Shown here: in pieces, positions 6,771 to 10,428 of the stretch
Numbering within the stretch: the first letter of the stretch is position 1
Layout of the letters: each line of letters begins with the position of its first letter
Source of the DNA: Planctomycetota bacterium
GTDB lineage: Bacteria > Planctomycetota > UBA8108
Assembly (NCBI GenBank): GCA_022451445.1
Contig: JAKUSY010000068.1
Coordinates: 1 to 10,428, forward strand
Direction of reading: 5' to 3'
DNA length: 10,428 nucleotides
The notes under the pieces: generated by a model
The model's input: the letters and a program-made list of their open reading frames with translations, nothing else
Databases searched by the model: none
What the model was told of the DNA's origin: nothing
Translations under genes and position numbers: made by a program

Positions 6771-7934
6771 TCAAAGCTCGAGCTGCTCACGTACCTGCTG
6801 CTCAATCCTCTTGAGGATATCGGCGTTCTCATTATCATCGAGGAACTGGACTGTCCGGTCCCGTCCCTGGCCAATTCGGACATCCTCGAAAGAATACCAG
6901 GCCCCGGAACGATTGACGATCTCATGCTCGACAGCGAGGTCGAGCAGGTCACCGATATAAGAAATACCCTCGTTGAAGATAATGTCGAACTCCGCCTGGC
7001 GGAAGGGAGCCCCCACCTTGTTCTTGACCACCTTGACCCGCGTGCGGTTGCCGCGGAACTGGTCTCCATCCTTGATCGCCCCGATCCTGCGGATATCGAG
7101 CCGGACCGAGGAGTAGAACTTGAGAGCCCGGCCGCCGGAGGTCGTCTCCGGGCTGCCGAACATGACCCCGATTTTTTCCCGGATCTGGTTGATGAAGATC
7201 AGGCAGGTCTTCGACTTGCTCACGGCGCCTGTCAGCTTGCGCAGAGCCTGCGACATCAGCCGGGCCTGGAGGCCCACATGGTGGTCTCCCATATCGCCTT
7301 CGAGCTCAGCCCGGGGTACAAGAGCCGCTACGCTGTCGATAACGATCACAGAGAGGGCATTGGAGTTCACCAGCATCTCGGCAATCTCGAGGGCCTGCTC
7401 CCCCGAATCCGGCTGCGAGACAAGCAGGGTATCGAGATTCACTCCCAGCTTGCGGGCATAGGTCGGGTCCAGAGCATGCTCTGCATCGATGAACCCCGCC
7501 GATCCACCCGCCCTCTGGGCATTGGCGATGATCTCGAGGGTCAGCGTGGTCTTTCCCGAGGACTCAGGGCCGTAGATCTCGACAATCCGCCCGCGCGGTA
7601 CGCCGCCCACTCCCAGGGCGACATCCAGCGAGAGCGAGCCCGTGGAGATCGTGGCGACATCGACCTTGTGGTCGGCGCCAAGGAACATGATGGAGCCCTC
7701 ACCGCATTTACGCTTCATCTGATCGAGGGCGAAATCAAGCGCCTGCTCCTTGCCCTTCTTTTCCTTGCTGTCCTTTTTTGCCGATCCCCTCGCTGGGCTT
7801 TTACGTTTCGAACTCTTGGGGGGGGAGGGTTCTCTTTCGGATGTTATTTCTTTCTCTGGCACCGCTATTTCCTGACCATTTTCCTGCTTTGCTGGGAGCT
7901 CCGCCGCAGCGACGGGGGTTTTCATCTTAACCAT
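6771..7934 (-). CDS. recA: recombinase RecA with lysine-rich N-terminal extension
   Basis: RecA forms ATP-dependent filaments on single-stranded DNA, catalyses strand exchange and stimulates LexA self-cleavage. The core from about residue 61 (GKEQALDFALDQMK) follows E. coli RecA closely: Walker A GPESSGKTT (122-130), catalytic Glu in IDAEHALDP (149-157), Walker B VIVID (196-200), loop L1 EGDMGDHHVG (212-221), FINQIREKIGVMFG (247-260), loop L2 SPETTSGGRALKFY (261-274) and RVKVVKNK (299-306). Two features are odd. About 60 residues rich in Lys, Glu, Ser and Pro precede the core, and the protein ends at REQLEL, just after the C-terminal helix, without the acidic tail of E. coli RecA. No start codon lies between the extension and the core, so the extension appears to be translated. 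The ATG at 7934 has AAGGAG 10 nt upstream; the ATG three codons later is an alternative. Confidence 0.97.
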   Translation of the reverse strand: MVKMKTPVAAAELPAKQENGQEIAVPEKEITSEREPSPPKSSKRKSPARGSAKKDSKEKKGKEQALDFALDQMKRKCGEGSIMFLGADHKVDVATISTGSLSLDVALGVGGVPRGRIVEIYGPESSGKTTLTLEIIANAQRAGGSAGFIDAEHALDPTYARKLGVNLDTLLVSQPDSGEQALEIAEMLVNSNALSVIVIDSVAALVPRAELEGDMGDHHVGLQARLMSQALRKLTGAVSKSKTCLIFINQIREKIGVMFGSPETTSGGRALKFYSSVRLDIRRIGAIKDGDQFRGNRTRVKVVKNKVGAPFRQAEFDIIFNEGISYIGDLLDLAVEHEIVNRSGAWYSFEDVRIGQGRDRTVQFLDDNENADILKRIEQQVREQLEL

Positions 7935-7960
7935 TTTTTCTTCACTCCTTACCTGATCCT

Positions 7961-7996
7961 GTTAATTCGGATTACATATCTTTTTGACAACGTTGT
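7961..7996 (-). promoter_or_regulatory. candidate recA promoter/operator region
   Basis: On the minus strand TTGTCA (plus 7985-7990, 5/6 to a -35) lies 27-62 nt before the recA ATG. The -10 is poor (AATTAA or ATTAAC at 17-18 nt, 3/6). A perfect 10-bp palindrome ACAACGTTGT (7987-7996) overlaps the -35 and could be a damage-response operator. It does not match the E. coli (CTGT-N8-ACAG) or Bacillus (GAAC-N4-GTTC) LexA boxes. A 7-bp direct repeat GACCACC (8000-8006, 8012-8018) lies just upstream. Confidence 0.3.
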
Positions 7997-8031
7997 ATGG
8001 ACCACCATAGAGACCACCTTCGAGCCCTACC

Positions 8032-8538
8032 CTAACCATCCGCTCCCTCCTTGTCAGGCGAAGAATCATCGGGAGGAGGACCGGGCTCGGCTCCGCCGGC
8101 TCCGGAACCTTCCCGTGCCGGGTCACCCCCAACGTCCCCCTCTCCAATCCCCAGAGCCTTCCGTTGACTGCCGGTGGCGGCGCGCCCGGAGCGTTCGGCC
8201 TTCTCCCTGGTGCGCAGCTGGGCTGTCTTGCGCATATAGTCATCGAGGGTCAGTCGAATCTCGCGCCTCGTACGCGCGGGATGATACATGATCCTCACAC
8301 GCTGGGCGGGTGAGAGGTTACCGTAGTTATTGCGCACGATGTTTCGCCTGAAATCGAGCGCTTCACGCTCACCCATTCGTCTGTCGCGATCACTGCAGGA
8401 CGCGGCAACCGCGCCCAGCACCGCTCCCAGAACGATGACCGCCGTCAGCCGGTACAAGGCAGAAAATGAAAACGAGCGCGGCAAGCGCCTGGAGCGCCCG
8501 GAAAGCTCGTCATGGTTGGCTCGAATGAAGAAAGACAC
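8032..8538 (-). CDS. small putative membrane-anchored or lipoprotein, unknown function
   Basis: The predicted protein has 168 residues. The start is GTG at 8538-8536, preceded at 10 nt by GGGAG; no ATG occurs before residue 55. A long basic N-region (about 28 residues with several Arg) leads into a hydrophobic segment (LTAVIVLGAVLGAVAAS, 31-47) ending at Cys48. The lipobox is weak (AAS-C), so it may be a lipoprotein or simply an N-terminally anchored protein. After the Cys comes a charged, helix-prone part with DFRRNIVRNNYGNLSPAQRVRIMYHPARTR in two overlapping blocks (62-91), then a low-complexity Gly/Pro/Glu/Asp tail (about 125-168). No family is recognised. It lies 97 bp upstream of recA on the same strand and divergent from glnII, so readthrough into recA is possible. 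The reading frame is plausible but less certain than its neighbours. Confidence 0.7.
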   Translation of the reverse strand: MSFFIRANHDELSGRSRRLPRSFSFSALYRLTAVIVLGAVLGAVAASCSDRDRRMGEREALDFRRNIVRNNYGNLSPAQRVRIMYHPARTRREIRLTLDDYMRKTAQLRTREKAERSGRAATGSQRKALGIGEGDVGGDPAREGSGAGGAEPGPPPDDSSPDKEGADG

Positions 8539-8950
8539 CGGTTAGATTCTCCCGAACTTCCCTGCCTCCCGTGCGAACTGACGCGCAAAGGAGAGGACAA
8601 GGGTTCGTTACAAACGAAAAAGCTGAGTATTCGCTCTTCCCCATTTCCTACAAGGAAACGTTCCTGTGGAGGAACCATCCCTGTGAAGGAACTCGCAAAC
8701 CGGCAGCGGGGAGTCTATTGAGTCCCGGAAGGAGTGCAAGAAAAATTCCGGGCAAGACATTGAACCACAAGACCTCTCCGGCAGGCGGAACTTTCCAAAA
8801 CCCGCGAAATCCCGACCTGTTTGTCGACAGAAACTGTCTTGATGCACGCAAATATCTAATGGTAGATTCCGGGCTCTTTTCGTCTGAAACTTTTCGAAAC
8901 TTCCCTTATTTGCAGGGTCTCTCTACTTCTTTTTTTCTTAAGGAAACAAT
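8539..8950. promoter_or_regulatory. divergent intergenic region rich in inverted repeats
   Basis: This 412-bp gap between the small lipoprotein gene (-) and glnII (+) holds no supported gene. It contains a perfect inverted repeat TTCGTT-ACA-AACGAA (8604-8618), a cluster of overlapping TTCCT/AGGAA repeats (8644-8675), GACAG-AAA-CTGTC (8826-8838), a direct repeat GAAACTT (8886-8892 and 8896-8902, 10 bp apart) and a pyrimidine-rich tract before the glnII ribosome binding site. No sigma-54 (GG-N10-GC) promoter was convincing. Confidence 0.6.
8839..8868 (+). promoter_or_regulatory. candidate glnII promoter
   Basis: TTGATG (8839-8844) and TAGATT (8863-8868) are 18 nt apart, each 4/6 to the housekeeping consensus. 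They lie about 83 nt before the glnII ATG. The palindrome GACAGAAACTGTC (8826-8838) abuts the -35 and could bind a regulator. Assigned by eye. Confidence 0.3.
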
Positions 8951-9958
8951 ATGAGTACTCCTTACAAGTTGGAATACATCTGGCACGACGGCTACCAGCC
9001 GACCGCCAACCTCCGCAGTAAAACCAGGGTGATCTGGCAGGACAGCGAGCCCACACTGGAGGATTGCCCCCAGTGGGCTTTCGACGGCAGTTCGACCGAG
9101 CAGGCCGAGGGCGGCTCGTCCGATTGTCTCCTCGATCCGGTCAACATCATCCCCGATCCGGGCAGGAGAAACGCCTACCTGGTCATGACCGAGGTCAAGA
9201 ATGCCGACGGCTCCCTCCATCCCTCCAACACCCGGGGCGGCTGGGATGACAATGACGACCTCTGGGTCGGACTTGAGCAGGAATACGTCTTCATGGACGG
9301 TGACAGGCCCGCCGGCTTCCCCGCCGAGGGCTATCCCGGCCCCCAGGGTCCCTACTACTGCGCCGTCGGCCACGGCAACGTGGTCCTCCGCCAGCTCGTC
9401 GAAGAGCACCTCGATCTCTGCCTCGATGCCGGCCTCAAGGTCACCGGCATCAACGCCGAGGTCATGCTGGGCCAGTGGGAGTACCAGATCTTCGGCAAGG
9501 GCGCCAAGGCTGCCGCAGACGCCGCCGTCTTCTCCCGCTACCTGCTCTACCGCACCGCCGAGCAATACGGCGTCGTAGCAGAGCTCCATCCGAAGCCGGT
9601 CAAGGGTGACTGGAACGGAAGCGGAATGCACTGTAACTTCTCGACCACGAAGATTCGCGAGGAAGGCGGCGAGGCTTACATCACGTCGATCTGCGAAGCC
9701 TTTAAGGAAACGCACGACGAGCACATCGCCGTCTACGGAGCCCACAATGAACAGCGTCTGACCGGTCTTCACGAGACCCAGTCGATCGACCAGTTCAGCT
9801 ACGGCCCCTTTGACCGCGGCGCCTCGATCCGGATTCCCATCGGTACGGTAAACGACGGCTGGAAGGGCTACCTCGAGGACAGGCGGCCGGCCTCCAACGC
9901 CGACCCCTACCAGATCATCAGCATGGTCCTCGCCACGCTGGCGAAGGTCGACAGCTGA
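8951..9958 (+). CDS. glnII: type II glutamine synthetase (GSII)
   Basis: The enzyme makes glutamine from glutamate, ammonia and ATP in the cytosol. At 335 residues it matches the short GSII family of eukaryotes and some bacteria rather than the about 470-residue GSI (GlnA). Motifs in order: YKLEYIWHDG (5-14), the beta-grasp signature WAFDGSSTEQAEGGSSD (42-58), the metal-ligand segment GLEQEYVFMD (107-116), GYPGPQGPYYCAVG (127-140), typical of GSII, INAEVMLGQWEYQI (167-180), the ATP-site signature KPVKGDWNGSGMHCNFS (215-231) and NEQRLTGLHET with PFDRGASIRIP (266-296). The ATG at 8951 has AAGGAA 5 nt upstream. GSII is usually controlled by transcription rather than by adenylylation. The gene forms its own unit, with a repeat-rich upstream region and an intrinsic terminator after it; no PII or GlnE gene is in view. 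Confidence 0.95.
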   Translation: MSTPYKLEYIWHDGYQPTANLRSKTRVIWQDSEPTLEDCPQWAFDGSSTEQAEGGSSDCLLDPVNIIPDPGRRNAYLVMTEVKNADGSLHPSNTRGGWDDNDDLWVGLEQEYVFMDGDRPAGFPAEGYPGPQGPYYCAVGHGNVVLRQLVEEHLDLCLDAGLKVTGINAEVMLGQWEYQIFGKGAKAAADAAVFSRYLLYRTAEQYGVVAELHPKPVKGDWNGSGMHCNFSTTKIREEGGEAYITSICEAFKETHDEHIAVYGAHNEQRLTGLHETQSIDQFSYGPFDRGASIRIPIGTVNDGWKGYLEDRRPASNADPYQIISMVLATLAKVDS

Positions 9959-9979
9959 TCCGTTACCAGCTCTGAAACC

Positions 9980-10018
9980 AGAGAGCCGTTCCTCCCCGTA
10001 GAGGAACGGCTCTCTTTT
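9980..10018 (+). terminator. strong intrinsic terminator of glnII
   Basis: GAGAGCCGTTCCTC (9981-9994) and GAGGAACGGCTCTC (10001-10014) form a perfect 14-bp stem with a 6-nt loop, extendable by one A-T pair, followed by TTTTCTTT. It sits 22 bp after the glnII stop. This is a textbook rho-independent terminator, so the downstream dehydrogenase should have its own promoter. Confidence 0.93.
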
Positions 10019-10052
10019 CTTTCCCATCGGCGAACTCGGGCCTTTTGCGCCC

Positions 10053-10082
10053 TTGAATGCCGGGTGCCGAGAGTATTAGGAT
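10053..10082 (+). promoter_or_regulatory. candidate promoter of the dehydrogenase gene
   Basis: TTGAAT (10053-10058, 4/6) and TAGGAT (10077-10082, 4/6) are 18 nt apart, between the glnII terminator and the dehydrogenase ATG, giving a leader of about 80 nt. It was recognised by eye. Confidence 0.35.
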
Positions 10083-10168
10083 AGTCGGTCCGCCCCCTGT
10101 AGAGGGCATGTGGAAACGCAAAACCACTTCAACAGCGGCAGCAATAAAACAGTTAAGGAGAATACGTC

Positions 10169-10428
10169 ATGGACGTCCCCGATATTATGAAAGCCCAGGT
10201 CTTCTCCGAGCCGGAGCAGATGACTCTCGATGAGGCGAAACCGGTTCCGGAAATTGGCCCTGAGGAGGTTCTCGTCAAGGTACACGCCACCGGCATCTGC
10301 GGTTCGGATATTTCCTACTACTTCGGTAAGGCCGCAGTCGGAACCGAGGACCCGCTCGTACTCGGACATGAGATCTCTGGCATCATCGCCAGGGTCGGAG
10401 AAGTTGCTGCCGAAAAAGGTGGTTTCGA
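10169..10428 (+). CDS. zinc-dependent medium-chain alcohol/polyol dehydrogenase (5' part)
   Basis: The first 86 codons are visible before the window ends, so the gene is cut by the window, not broken. The start is ATG at 10169 with AAGGAG 8 nt upstream; an ATG six codons later (MKAQVF) matches the usual family start but is farther from the binding site. The sequence shows the GroES-like N-terminal domain: PEEVLVKVHATGICGSD (31-47), in which Cys44 would be a catalytic zinc ligand, and PLVLGHEISG (62-71) with the His67-Glu68 zinc-site pair. The YYFGKAAVG segment after CGSD recalls sorbitol, xylitol or L-idonate/threonine dehydrogenases. These oxidise secondary alcohols with NAD(P)+. The substrate cannot be told without the Rossmann domain. 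Confidence 0.88.
   Translation, partial: MDVPDIMKAQVFSEPEQMTLDEAKPVPEIGPEEVLVKVHATGICGSDISYYFGKAAVGTEDPLVLGHEISGIIARVGEVAAEKGGF

Noticed and set aside
6681..8291. 536-codon open frame on the plus strand opposite recA
   Set aside because: It is antisense to a fully conserved recA. High GC at third codon positions keeps the opposite strand open, and its translation has no recognisable motif.
8710..8740. CGGAAGGAG segment resembling part of the glnA (glutamine) riboswitch motif upstream of glnII
   Set aside because: Only a few core-like bases match, and no three-stem junction could be drawn around them by eye.
8978..8995. TGGCAC-like sigma-54 element near the glnII start
   Set aside because: It lies inside the coding sequence and lacks a correctly spaced GC-containing -12 element.
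8906..10027. 373-codon minus-strand frame opposite glnII
   Set aside because: Antisense to an unmistakable GSII, and it runs through the terminator stem.

Overview
The window is about 10.4 kb of GC-rich bacterial chromosome with Shine-Dalgarno-type ribosome binding sites. Six complete, confidently called protein genes and the start of a seventh are visible. No RNA gene, CRISPR array, insertion sequence or phage gene was seen. The lineage cannot be fixed without a search. A giant GspK-like protein fused to a LamG-type domain, a type II (eukaryote-type) glutamine synthetase and lysine-rich additions to RecA suggest an environmental lineage such as Planctomycetota/Verrucomicrobiota or a neighbouring candidate phylum. 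That placement is inference.

Layout: (1) 1-165 holds a possible tail of an upstream gene and the leader of purD. (2) purD (166-1461, +) encodes a purine biosynthesis enzyme and runs convergently into a minus-strand pair. (3) The pair at 2571-6275 (-) and 1504-2571 (-) encodes a 1234-residue GspK-like pseudopilin with a LamG-like domain, then a putative exported lipoprotein whose ATG overlaps the upstream stop (TGATG). (4) A 495-bp gap (6276-6770) holds the recA terminator and a candidate promoter with a palindrome for the pair. (5) recA (6771-7934, -) has an unusual N-terminal extension. (6) A small putative lipoprotein gene (8032-8538, -) lies just upstream of recA. (7) A 412-bp divergent region (8539-8950) is rich in inverted repeats. 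(8) glnII (8951-9958, +) is followed by a strong intrinsic terminator. (9) A zinc-dependent medium-chain dehydrogenase (10169 to the window edge, +) is cut by the end of the window.

purD, recA and glnII are housekeeping genes in separate transcription units. The least explained part is the minus-strand pair 6275-1504. It looks like a two-gene surface or secretion unit in which an enlarged minor pseudopilin carries an adhesion-like domain, translationally coupled to a lipoprotein of unknown family, with none of the usual neighbouring pseudopilin or secretion genes in view. The other notable items are the RecA N-terminal tail with a C8 tract and no acidic C-terminal tail, and the clusters of palindromes in the two larger intergenic regions.
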